A stretch of 64,000 nucleotides of DNA, taken from the NCBI GenBank assembly GCA_009777995.1, contig WRKT01000003.1, positions 92,195-156,194 on the forward strand, in the 5' to 3' direction. A program made the translations under genes and the position numbers. This document shows, in pieces, positions 44,748-52,011 of this stretch (its first letter is position 1; the number at the start of each line of letters is the position of its first letter). The notes under the pieces are model-generated. The model did no database searches. It saw nothing but the letters and a program-made list of their open reading frames with translations, and had not been told where the DNA came from. This DNA is from Treponema sp. (GTDB lineage Bacteria; Spirochaetota; Spirochaetia; Treponematales; Breznakiellaceae).

Positions 44748-46414
44748 TAACCGTCTGACATCGAGCGGTTAATATCTCTCTGGTAAAGCTCCTGGTAAAC
44801 AAAATTCCTCGTCTTAAGTCTTTCCTTTACCTGCTGAGCAAAGGGCAGGTAGCGCCAGAAGGTTCCCCTAAGTTCCTTATCGAGCTTCTGGACACCATCG
44901 CTTTCCTTGGTCATCCAGAGTATATAATCGTCAATGAAACTTTCCTTAAGATCGCCCTTCATCTTGTTTTTCTGGAACCACTGATAATAATGCCCTGTGA
45001 TCCCCTCTTCCATCCAATAATAAGATGCCTTTTCCTTTGCAACCTGCCAACGCAGATCGGCAACTGCCGTAAGGACTGCGAGCTGGAGATTCCTTGAGAA
45101 CATCGGTACCGCAATTCTTCCCCTGCTTGTTGCACGGTTAAAGCGGTCGTATGGCTCCCAGCACATGCCGAAGTCCCCGTAAGACGGGATAAGAACAACG
45201 TAGGGAACTATGCGATTAAGGCGGTTCTTATATACCCGGCAGAAGGCTTCAGTATCTATGCTCTCTATCCATGCAAGCATGGAAATTACGTTTTCCCTAT
45301 AGCCAAGATCTTTCTGGGCGCTGTAAAGGTATTCGCTTGTAAGAATCGGGAAGTGATTCCCCTGGCGGCCTATGGTCATTTTTGCCATCTGCCTTACTGT
45401 ATCAAACTCTGTCTCGACTGCCTTTAAATCGACTTCAACAACGCCGCCGTCTTCTTCAATCTTTCCCTGTATGGTTTTTACATCGGCTTCGGCTTGGACG
45501 AAGTCGCGGATATAAAGATCCTGCTCGCGGTCCGCCTTAAGGAGGTTTTTTAAGAGCTCCTGGACTTCGTTAATTGTCCGCTTCTGTGTTTCCGTATAAC
45601 AGGAGCCGATCTCGGGCATTGCGTCTAAGGGGGCATGCTCGGCAATATGGGAGACCCTTTCAAGGATACGGCCTTCAAGAGACTGTCTTTCTGCATCCTT
45701 TGTCCTAAGAAGAACCTTGGTGCCGTTCATCTTTCCCTCAGCCTTTTCAAGTAACTGCATAAGATGAGCGCTCTTATTGCTCCTTGCAACCCTTGCCTCA
45801 TCCGTGCTTGAGTTCTTGATTACACCTGTTCCCACAGCCTTTAGCCATTCATCAAGATAGTAAATCGGCTGGTTATGGACATTCTCTGTTATAATCTGAG
45901 CAAAAAGTGTGCGTATTTCCGGCTTTAAAAATGAAGGATGGAGCAGGCCGAAACGAAGAAGAAACTTCTTACATTCGGGGAGCCTTCCCGGGGCCTTCTT
46001 GGCCACATTCATTAGGAATTCCCAAAAGGCAGGTATTAACTGCATTCTGAAAACGCTCCTATCCTTTGGATCCTTTGCCTTAAGGTACTTTTGCAATGTC
46101 GCATGAACCCTTGCAGAGGAGTCTCCCTCGCCCCCGAGGGCAGATTTATAGTACTCAGGATCATCAAAGAACTTATGGGGTTTATCTTCAATATTTTTTG
46201 TTATTTCAGGAAAACCTGACATTCCAAGGCTTTGTTCTTCCCCGTCACCTAGTTCATGCCCGTCGTCCTCTTCGTTATAATCTTCCAGAAAATCATCAGG
46301 GATTTCCATCCTCTCCCCATTTTCGGGTATATCTTCTGCCGAATTATCCTCGCCAAAGAGGCTGGCAAAATCAGGTGGATTTGTCTGTCCCTGAACATTA
46401 TTATTATGTGCCAT
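44744..46414 (-). CDS. large cytoplasmic protein with acidic N terminus, unknown function
   Basis: A 556-residue soluble protein. The first about 75 residues are low complexity and strongly acidic (EDYNEEDDGHELGDGEEQ). The rest is mostly helical, with a coiled-coil-prone stretch near 225-340. No catalytic motif is recognised. Conserved hypothetical proteins of this form occur in Treponema. The stop overlaps the convergent small membrane protein by 4 bp. Confidence 0.65.
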   Translation of the reverse strand: MAHNNNVQGQTNPPDFASLFGEDNSAEDIPENGERMEIPDDFLEDYNEEDDGHELGDGEEQSLGMSGFPEITKNIEDKPHKFFDDPEYYKSALGGEGDSSARVHATLQKYLKAKDPKDRSVFRMQLIPAFWEFLMNVAKKAPGRLPECKKFLLRFGLLHPSFLKPEIRTLFAQIITENVHNQPIYYLDEWLKAVGTGVIKNSSTDEARVARSNKSAHLMQLLEKAEGKMNGTKVLLRTKDAERQSLEGRILERVSHIAEHAPLDAMPEIGSCYTETQKRTINEVQELLKNLLKADREQDLYIRDFVQAEADVKTIQGKIEEDGGVVEVDLKAVETEFDTVRQMAKMTIGRQGNHFPILTSEYLYSAQKDLGYRENVISMLAWIESIDTEAFCRVYKNRLNRIVPYVVLIPSYGDFGMCWEPYDRFNRATSRGRIAVPMFSRNLQLAVLTAVADLRWQVAKEKASYYWMEEGITGHYYQWFQKNKMKGDLKESFIDDYILWMTKESDGVQKLDKELRGTFWRYLPFAQQVKERLKTRNFVYQELYQRDINRSMSDGY

Positions 46415-46477
46415 GCTTTTTTTCCTTCAATATAATTATAACATCCGGTTTTTCCCTGTCAATTGCCGGATTTAAAG

Positions 46478-46504
46478 AAAAAAAATCCGGCCCATAGGGC
46501 CGGA
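46478..46504 (-). terminator. intrinsic terminator of flgM (reverse strand)
   Basis: TCCGGCCC (46486-46493), loop ATA, GGGCCGGA (46497-46504). On the reverse strand it is followed by a run of T (46478-46485 are A on the plus strand). Confidence 0.85.
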
Positions 46505-46527
46505 CTATCACTATAATTAAATATTTT

Positions 46528-46818
46528 TTAACCAAAAATGGAGTCTATTATCCTCTCCGCTGTAGCATTCAGGACTCTGTCATTGATATATGACGGATCG
46601 TTAATTTTGTCCTTGAGTTCTGCTATTCTTTCTGCCCGTACTTCCGGTGCGGCCGCAGCGATCTGCTGGGCTTTTAAAAGCTCGGCTCTTTCCTGGGCCT
46701 GTGAAGAGATGCTTATGGAATCTGCTCCACGAGACTTATTTACCCGTTCGGGACCTGCCGGCCTTTTTCCGCTTTGAATGGGATCTATTAAACCTATCCT
46801 GTCGATGGTCATACTCAT
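46528..46818 (-). CDS. flgM: negative regulator of flagellin synthesis, FlgM (anti-sigma-28)
   Basis: A 96-residue protein. It begins MTIDRIGLIDPI and has SRGADSISISSQAQERAELLKA and the C-terminal INDPSYINDRVLNATAERII segment that binds sigma-28. It keeps the flagellar sigma factor inactive until export is complete and so would control the flaB promoter at 37518. Monocistronic with its own terminator. Confidence 0.9.
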   Translation of the reverse strand: MSMTIDRIGLIDPIQSGKRPAGPERVNKSRGADSISISSQAQERAELLKAQQIAAAAPEVRAERIAELKDKINDPSYINDRVLNATAERIIDSIFG

Positions 46819-46872
46819 ACCCTACCTACCTTCATTATCGGCATATATTAATTAATAGTTTACATGATTATT

Positions 46873-47556
46873 TTATATCTTACCAGATATATATATTGAA
46901 AATTCGCCCTTAATTTCGCTTTTTTCTGCTTTTTTCTGCAAAATTTCAAGAATTTCGGAGGCCGAACCCCTTAAATATTCCTCATGTAACTTTGTCATCT
47001 CTCTTCCTATACATATATATCGGCTACCATCAAGATCGGCCAGATCACCCAAAAGCTTAAGGATTCGGTGAGGCGATTCGTAAAGTACAATTCCTGCTTT
47101 ATGGGATAATAATTCCCTTAGGCGGGAGCGGCGTCTGCCCGGTTTAGGGGAGAGGAAACCTTCGAAGATGACCGTTTTATCAAAGCCGCCTGAAACGCTT
47201 AAAAGGCTTGCAAAGGCCGAGGGGCCGGGGATCGGGATGACCTCGTGGCCTGCCTCAGCCGCCCTTCTTGCAAGCAGGGCCCCGGGATCGCTCAGTGCGG
47301 GGGTGCCTGCGTCGCTGCAATAGGCGATGGTCTTGCCCTCGTCGAGCAGGGAAATTATTTTTTTTGCAGCCCCTTCTTCGTTATGCGCACGGCAGGAAAT
47401 CATCCTTGTCCTTATTTCCAGCCGGTTTAGGAGCTTTAGTGTTTGCCTTGTATCCTCACTTGCGACTATGTCGGCCTTGGATAGGATTTCGGCGGCTCTG
47501 AAAGTTAAATCCCCCAAGTTCCCGATTGGAGTTCCGATAATATATAAAAAGGCCAT
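46873..47556 (-). CDS. rsmI: 16S rRNA (cytidine-1402-2'-O)-methyltransferase
   Basis: About 227 residues. LYIIGTPIGNLGDLTFRA and SEDTRQTLKLL at the N terminus, YCSDAGTPALSDPG in the middle and IPGPSAFASLLSVSG are the RsmI signatures. ATG at 47556 (MAFLY) is preferred over an upstream TTG. It methylates 16S rRNA in the decoding centre. Confidence 0.93.
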   Translation of the reverse strand: MAFLYIIGTPIGNLGDLTFRAAEILSKADIVASEDTRQTLKLLNRLEIRTRMISCRAHNEEGAAKKIISLLDEGKTIAYCSDAGTPALSDPGALLARRAAEAGHEVIPIPGPSAFASLLSVSGGFDKTVIFEGFLSPKPGRRRSRLRELLSHKAGIVLYESPHRILKLLGDLADLDGSRYICIGREMTKLHEEYLRGSASEILEILQKKAEKSEIKGEFSIYISGKI

Positions 47557-47594
47557 TTTTATTAGTATATTAAGTGATATGGAGAAGAGCAATA

Positions 47595-48032
47595 ATGAAT
47601 AATGCCTTACAGCTATTCATCTTTGTAATTGTCGGGGTGATCCTCCTCTGGTTCGGTTCCACCCTTTTTACCTCGGTTATTATGCCCGTCTTTGGAGGCG
47701 GGAAGAGGGAAAAACTGCTCAAATCCATTGACGAAAGAAGCCCCGGCGACCCCCAGACCTGCCCTGTATGCTCGGCTAAACTTAACGAGGGGCAGCTTGT
47801 AAGCTCAACAGCCTACCCGTCATTGAACGGCGGAAAGGACCGTTTCATGCATATCCGGGGCTGTGTTCACTGCCTTATAGGCGGGAGGAACAGGGTTTGC
47901 CCTGTCTGCGGCGTCATACTCATGGGTGATGAAATCCTTGTTTCCCGCCTCTTCGACCGCCCCGGCAAACGCTCCCATGTCCACGTTATTGGCTGCAGCA
48001 ACTGCAAAGGCCCGCGCGCAACAAAGCACTAG
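47595..48032 (+). CDS. membrane-anchored zinc-ribbon protein
   Basis: A 145-residue protein with one N-terminal membrane span (about 6-30) and a soluble part with cysteine pairs CPVC (about 61-64), CVHC, CPVC and CSNC, forming two likely zinc knuckles. ATG at 47595 follows GGAGAAGAG. Conserved in spirochaetes by my recollection; role unknown. Confidence 0.65.
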   Translation: MNNALQLFIFVIVGVILLWFGSTLFTSVIMPVFGGGKREKLLKSIDERSPGDPQTCPVCSAKLNEGQLVSSTAYPSLNGGKDRFMHIRGCVHCLIGGRNRVCPVCGVILMGDEILVSRLFDRPGKRSHVHVIGCSNCKGPRATKH

Positions 48033-48087
48033 CCGGGAAGCAAATAACAGGTTATCATTAAAAAAAACCATTTCCTCGAGGTGCCGA

Positions 48088-48426
48088 ATGAAAAAATTAT
48101 GTTTTATTATTCTTTTTCTTCTGGTCATTTCCGGTGTTTTTGGACAGTTACAGAACGACTATCGATGGCTTGTGGGCACATGGGTGGGATCAGACAGGGA
48201 TCATGAAGAGTACGAACTTGTTCTTTTCGATAATGGAGCGGGCTTTTTCACGAATTGGGACGGCAGAACGGTTAATATTGTTTTCTCGATAGTGAACCAT
48301 TCAATCACAGTGTTTAATGTTCAGGGTCATACAGAAATATTTGACTCTCCCATATTTAGAGTAAATGACCAGAGGGTAATTTTATTTATCGAAGGGTATC
48401 ATGTAAATTTTATGAAAAGAAATTGA
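48088..48426 (+). CDS. small secreted lipocalin-like/DUF protein
   Basis: A 112-residue exported protein. The signal peptide ends near VFGQ; the mature part (DYRWLVGTWVGSDRDHEEYELVLF) looks like the first strands of a lipocalin-like domain. ATG at 48088 after CGAGGTG. Unknown ligand. Confidence 0.6.
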   Translation: MKKLCFIILFLLVISGVFGQLQNDYRWLVGTWVGSDRDHEEYELVLFDNGAGFFTNWDGRTVNIVFSIVNHSITVFNVQGHTEIFDSPIFRVNDQRVILFIEGYHVNFMKRN

Positions 48427-48462
48427 GCAGTTAATATCGATTAAGTTTTTTGGAGGTGAATT

Positions 48463-49614
48463 ATGCAGTATGTGGATTTCGGAAAAACAGGCGTTAAGGT
48501 ATCGCGTCTCGGACTTGGTTGTATGCGTCTCCCGGCGGAAGAGATAGACGGTAAAACCATATATGACGAAGATAAGGGCATTGCCCTTATTCAAAGGGCC
48601 ATGGATCTTGGGATAAATTATTTTGATACGGCTCCCTATTATTGCGATAAGCAAAGCGAGATCATCCTTGGTAAGGCATTAAAGGGGGGAAGGCGGGAGA
48701 AGGTCTATGTATCAACAAAGAACCCGATTGAAAATGAGTCAGGGGACGATTATGAAAAACGCCTTGAGAACTCGCTTAAAAACCTGGGGATGACACATAT
48801 AGATTTTTACCATTTCTGGGGTATTTCTCTTAATTCCTTTAATGAAAAGGTAAAGGCAAAGGACGGTCCCTTGGTTCGGGCAAAGAAGTTAAAAGAACAG
48901 GGCGTTATAAAGCATATTTCCTTTTCCTTCCATGACAGTGCTGCCAAAGAGAAGGAAGGTCAAAATCTTGTAGAAATTCTAAATACAAGTGATGGGGTTA
49001 TGGAAACCCTGCTCTGTCAGTATAACCTTATGGATAGGGGGAAGGAGGATGGCCTTGCCCTTGCGCATAAGATGGGGCTCGGCACTGTTGTCATGGGGCC
49101 GATTGGAGGAGGCCGTCTTGGCGCTCCGTCCAAAGTGATTCAGGACATGCTCCCGGGCAAGGTTCAAAGTTCTGCCGAGCTTGCCCTTCGCTTCGTACTT
49201 GCTAATCCCAATGTCCATATTGCACTTTCAGGGATGTCTTCGATTGAGCAGCTTGAAGAGAATGTACGTGTTACTGCAAATGCTGCCCCCCTCAGCTCCG
49301 ATGAGATAAAGCAAATCGAAGCGATGATGAAGGAAAATGAGCGTCTGGCAGGTCTTTACTGCACCGGCTGTAATTACTGCATGCCATGCCCTAGCGGGTT
49401 AAATATTTCTGCACTTTTCAAGATCATGAATTATCACAGGGTTTATGCTATTACGGACTATGCAAGGCAGACATACGGGCAAATCGGCAAGCTCCCCTGG
49501 ATGAAGTACGAGAATGCAGGAGCATGCACGGATTGCGGTGAATGTGAGCCAAAGTGCCCGCAGAATATACCGATTAGGGAGCAGTTAAAGGAAACCCATA
49601 AGGTACTTGGTTAG
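48463..49614 (+). CDS. aldo/keto reductase with C-terminal [4Fe-4S] domain
   Basis: A 383-residue protein. The AKR barrel (about 1-285) has the catalytic region FDTAPYY.DKQSE and the YVSTK lysine. The C-terminal part has CTGCNYCMPCPSG and CTDCGECEPKCPQNI, enough for one or two Fe-S clusters. This ferredoxin-fused AKR type is common in anaerobes and likely takes electrons from or gives them to ferredoxin. Substrate unknown. Confidence 0.88.
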   Translation: MQYVDFGKTGVKVSRLGLGCMRLPAEEIDGKTIYDEDKGIALIQRAMDLGINYFDTAPYYCDKQSEIILGKALKGGRREKVYVSTKNPIENESGDDYEKRLENSLKNLGMTHIDFYHFWGISLNSFNEKVKAKDGPLVRAKKLKEQGVIKHISFSFHDSAAKEKEGQNLVEILNTSDGVMETLLCQYNLMDRGKEDGLALAHKMGLGTVVMGPIGGGRLGAPSKVIQDMLPGKVQSSAELALRFVLANPNVHIALSGMSSIEQLEENVRVTANAAPLSSDEIKQIEAMMKENERLAGLYCTGCNYCMPCPSGLNISALFKIMNYHRVYAITDYARQTYGQIGKLPWMKYENAGACTDCGECEPKCPQNIPIREQLKETHKVLG

Positions 49615-50189
49615 TAGTGTCCTTGAAAGAATAAATGCTCGATTAATATTCTGACTCCCAGGATAATCAGGACAGCTCCGCCAAAGAACTCTGCCTTTGA
49701 TCGATACTTTGTGCCGAAGACGCTTCCGATTTTTACTCCTGCCGATGATATGCAGAATGTTATTAAGCCGATAAGCAGTATTGCAAAGAAAATATTAATT
49801 CTGAAAAGAGAAAACGTTATCCCTACAGCAAATGCGTCTATACTTGTTGCCATTGCAAGCAAGAGCATTTTAGCCGGTTTAAAGGGGTTTTCATCCTGCT
49901 CTTTCTCTTCGTTTGAGAAACTGTCCTTAATAATTTTACCGCCGATTAAGGCGAGAAGGGCAAATGCAACCCAGTGATCGATGTTCTGTATATATACTGC
50001 AAATAGGGAGCCTGTATAAAAACCCATTAGGGGCATTAGGGCCTGGAATATTCCGAAATAGATACCGGGGATAAGAAAACCTATAAATTTATGCTTTACA
50101 GACCCTAATGAAAGCCCAAGTGTGATTGATACTGCAAATGCATCCATTGATAGACCGATTGCGATTAATGTTATTTCAGTTATTCCCAA
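49611..50189 (-). CDS. mntP: manganese efflux pump MntP
   Basis: A 192-residue six-span protein. The two MntP signature loops are GLSMDAFAVSITLG and ATSIDAFAVGITF, each with the key Asp. The start is TTG at 50189, preceded on the reverse strand by GGAGAA. It exports Mn2+. Other divalent metal genes lie downstream, and a repeat block fills its upstream region. Confidence 0.92.
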   Translation of the reverse strand: MGITEITLIAIGLSMDAFAVSITLGLSLGSVKHKFIGFLIPGIYFGIFQALMPLMGFYTGSLFAVYIQNIDHWVAFALLALIGGKIIKDSFSNEEKEQDENPFKPAKMLLLAMATSIDAFAVGITFSLFRINIFFAILLIGLITFCISSAGVKIGSVFGTKYRSKAEFFGGAVLIILGVRILIEHLFFQGHY

Positions 50190-50207
50190 TTCTTTTCTCC
50201 ATAATAT

Positions 50208-50338
50208 AGTCTCTGTGTTTTTTTGTTCACACGGAGCTCACAGAGACACAGAGCTCACAGAGGAAGATTGGGCATTGGCCCACTATTGAAATTCGCTGTG
50301 TTCTCCGTGTCCTCTGTGTCCTCTGTGTCCTCTGTGTT
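50208..50338. repeat. dispersed CACAGAG-type repeat, copy 2, with inverted array
   Basis: The left arm AGTCTCTGTGTTTTTTT..CACAGAGGA (50208-50264) matches copy 1 at 24144. The right arm (50296-50338) is its approximate complement and contains three exact tandem copies of CCTCTGTGT (50311-50337) preceded by TCTCCGTGT. Together they could fold into a long imperfect hairpin. Confidence 0.75.
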
Positions 50339-50372
50339 ATTAAAAACACAGTGTAATAAAATCTTAGCTATA

Positions 50373-50402
50373 TTGACATTATCCTCTTATTTTATCTAAA
50401 AT
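50373..50402 (+). promoter_or_regulatory. sigma-70 promoter for the mgtE leader RNA
   Basis: TTGACA (50373-50378), 18 bp, TAAAAT (50397-50402). Transcription would begin near 50409, about 20 nt before the structured leader. Confidence 0.55.
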
Positions 50403-50428
50403 AAAGAAAAGATAAACCCTGCATTTTT

Positions 50429-50556
50429 GCGGCGGAGAAAAAACAGACAGGAGGCAAATGGTGAGCATGCATAAAGAAGACACGGACAGCGACCCTGACA
50501 GTTGTAAGAACAACACTGCGCCCTTACCGGCATTTGCACTGTCCGTTTCCAGCCGC
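50429..50556 (+). ncRNA. structured mgtE leader RNA (candidate Mg2+ attenuator)
   Basis: A closing helix GCGGCGGAGA (50429-50438) pairs with TTTCCaGCCGC (50546-50556). Inside, helix A (50454-50465 with 50523-50528 and 50532-50537) and helix B (ACGGACAG 50482-50489 with CTGTCCGT 50539-50546) are interleaved, so they are mutually exclusive or form a pseudoknot. A small GTTGT-AAGA-ACAAC hairpin (50501-50514) can form in either case. It does not match the M-box conserved core as I remember it. Function inferred from the position before mgtE. Confidence 0.5.
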
Positions 50557-50559
50557 TAA
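50458..50559 (+). CDS. 33-residue leader peptide upstream of mgtE
   Basis: ATG at 50458 lies 3 nt after a perfect AGGAGG (50449-50454); GTG at 50461 is an alternative start. The ORF ends with TAA at 50557-50559. It encodes a peptide with an acidic run KEDTDSDPDS (residues 6-15) and later APLPAFAL. Acidic/Pro-rich early chains are known to destabilise ribosomes in low Mg2+ (E. coli MgtL). The ORF spans both alternative helices of the leader RNA. It is probably a regulatory leader rather than a functional protein. Confidence 0.5.
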   Translation: MVSMHKEDTDSDPDSCKNNTAPLPAFALSVSSR

Positions 50560-50583
50560 AGCATTTTTAATAGCAAAAGTTTT

Positions 50584-50612
50584 TTGTCTTAAAGCTGCTT
50601 AACTTGTATACT
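50584..50612 (+). promoter_or_regulatory. second mgtE promoter
   Basis: TTGTCT (50584-50589), 17 bp, TATACT (50607-50612). The -10 box lies inside the 20-bp palindrome (50603-50622). Confidence 0.5.
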
Positions 50613-50622
50613 AGTATACAAG
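50603..50622. promoter_or_regulatory. perfect 20-bp palindromic operator
   Basis: CTTGTATACTAGTATACAAG is a perfect palindrome centred on the -10 region of the second mgtE promoter. The form (TTGTATAC..GTATACAA) resembles operators of FCD-type GntR regulators. The cognate regulator is not known; the nearby DtxR-type protein is a less likely candidate. Confidence 0.65.
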
Positions 50623-50654
50623 CCGTGTCCTCTACTTCAAAGGAGGATACCTGT

Positions 50655-52007
50655 ATGAGTAAGCAAATTCTCTCAATTGTTGAAGGCGATTCGGCAGGCA
50701 CTTCAAGCAGTATCCTAAAATTAAAAAATATGCTCTCTGAGTTGAATACCCAGGACATCAGCGAAATGTTTGATGAGCTGGACAGGGAGAATATAGTAAA
50801 GCTTTTTAGGATCTTACCCAAAGCCGTTGCTGCCGATGTATTTGCCCATATTGACAGCGATCATCAACAGATAATCGTAGATGCCCTTAGCGATATAGAA
50901 ATCGGCGAAATCATGGGCGAGCTCTTCGTGGATGACGCAGTAGACTTTATCGAAGAGATGCCTGCAAGCGTGGTTAAGCGGGTATTGATGACAGTTCCTG
51001 CCGAAAAGCGCACCCTTATAAACCAGATCTTGCAATACCCTGAAGACTCCGCAGGAAGTATAATGACCACCGAGTATGTGGACCTAAGGGAAGATGCAAC
51101 TGTCCGTGAAGCCTTTGAAGATATCCGCAATACCGGTGTTACAAAAGAAACAATCTACAACTGTTATGTGATACGCAGGGACCGCCTGCTTGTTGGGGTT
51201 GTGTCAGCAAAGACCTTGATGCTTTCAAAGCCAAGAGAGAAAATCGGCGATATTATGGACACCAATATCGTTTTTGCACATACCACAGACGACAGGGAAG
51301 TGATTGCCGACAAGTTCCGCAAGTATAGTCTTTTGGCAATGCCCGTGGTTGATCTAGAGCAGCGCCTTGTCGGCATTATCACAGTTGATGACATTATGCA
51401 GGTAATGGTTGAAGAGTCTACTGAGGACATGGAGATAATGGGCGCTCTGACTCCCTCAGATGATCCGTACTTAAAGACAGGCATATTCCGGCTTGCAAAG
51501 AACCGTGTTCTCTGGCTCCTTGTACTTATGCTTTCTGCAACAATTACAGGCAGCATTATTTCAAGTTTTGAAGACGGGCTTGCAGTACTTCCTGCCTTAA
51601 TCGCGTTTATACCGATGCTCATGGGTACAGGTGGTAATGCAGGTGCGCAGTCTTCGACACTTATTATTCGCGGTATTGCAGTTGGCGAAATTAGCTTAAA
51701 GGATGTCCTCCGTGTTGTCTGGAAGGAAATAAGGGTCGGGGCTGTTTGCGGCCTTTCTCTGGGGATTATCAACTTCTTAAGGGTTTATATAATGGGAGAG
51801 AGAAATCCATTCTTGATACTGACAGTAACACTTGCCCTTTTTTGCACGATTATCATAGCAAAGACAATCGGAGGTTTTCTGCCCATACTTGCCAAAAAGG
51901 TGAAGATAGACCCTGCCATAATGGCAGCACCTGTTATTACAACTGCAGTCGATGCAACTTCTCTTATGGTTTATTTTTCAATAGCAAAGGTATTGTTTAG
52001 GTTATAG
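50655..52007 (+). CDS. mgtE: magnesium transporter MgtE, copy 1
   Basis: A 450-residue Mg2+ channel. It has an N-terminal superhelical domain (about 20-135), a CBS pair (about 136-265; EYVDLREDATVREAF..MPVVDLEQRLVGIITVDDIM) and five C-terminal membrane spans with the pore region MGTGGNAGAQSSTLIIRG. ATG at 50655 follows AGGAGG. The cytosolic domains bind Mg2+ and close the pore when the cell is replete. Followed 4 bp later by a close paralogue. Confidence 0.94.
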   Translation: MSKQILSIVEGDSAGTSSSILKLKNMLSELNTQDISEMFDELDRENIVKLFRILPKAVAADVFAHIDSDHQQIIVDALSDIEIGEIMGELFVDDAVDFIEEMPASVVKRVLMTVPAEKRTLINQILQYPEDSAGSIMTTEYVDLREDATVREAFEDIRNTGVTKETIYNCYVIRRDRLLVGVVSAKTLMLSKPREKIGDIMDTNIVFAHTTDDREVIADKFRKYSLLAMPVVDLEQRLVGIITVDDIMQVMVEESTEDMEIMGALTPSDDPYLKTGIFRLAKNRVLWLLVLMLSATITGSIISSFEDGLAVLPALIAFIPMLMGTGGNAGAQSSTLIIRGIAVGEISLKDVLRVVWKEIRVGAVCGLSLGIINFLRVYIMGERNPFLILTVTLALFCTIIIAKTIGGFLPILAKKVKIDPAIMAAPVITTAVDATSLMVYFSIAKVLFRL

Positions 52008-52011
52008 TTAT

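Larger units (their letters stand above)
50190..50654. other. 465-bp intergenic region: repeat block, promoters, leader ORF, operator
   Basis: In order it holds dispersed CACAGAG repeats (50208-50338), a sigma-70 promoter (50373-50402), a structured RNA with a 33-codon ORF (50429-50559), and a second promoter overlapped by a perfect palindrome (50584-50622). All face the mgtE pair. Confidence 0.75.

Noticed and set aside
50311..50337. Three exact 9-bp tandem repeats as a possible CRISPR array
   Set aside because: Units are too short and have no spacers.
50429..50559. Assignment as an M-box (ykoK) Mg2+ riboswitch
   Set aside because: Only GCTAAAGC at the 3' end matches; the AGGTGAGGC core and other conserved blocks of the M-box, as remembered, are absent.
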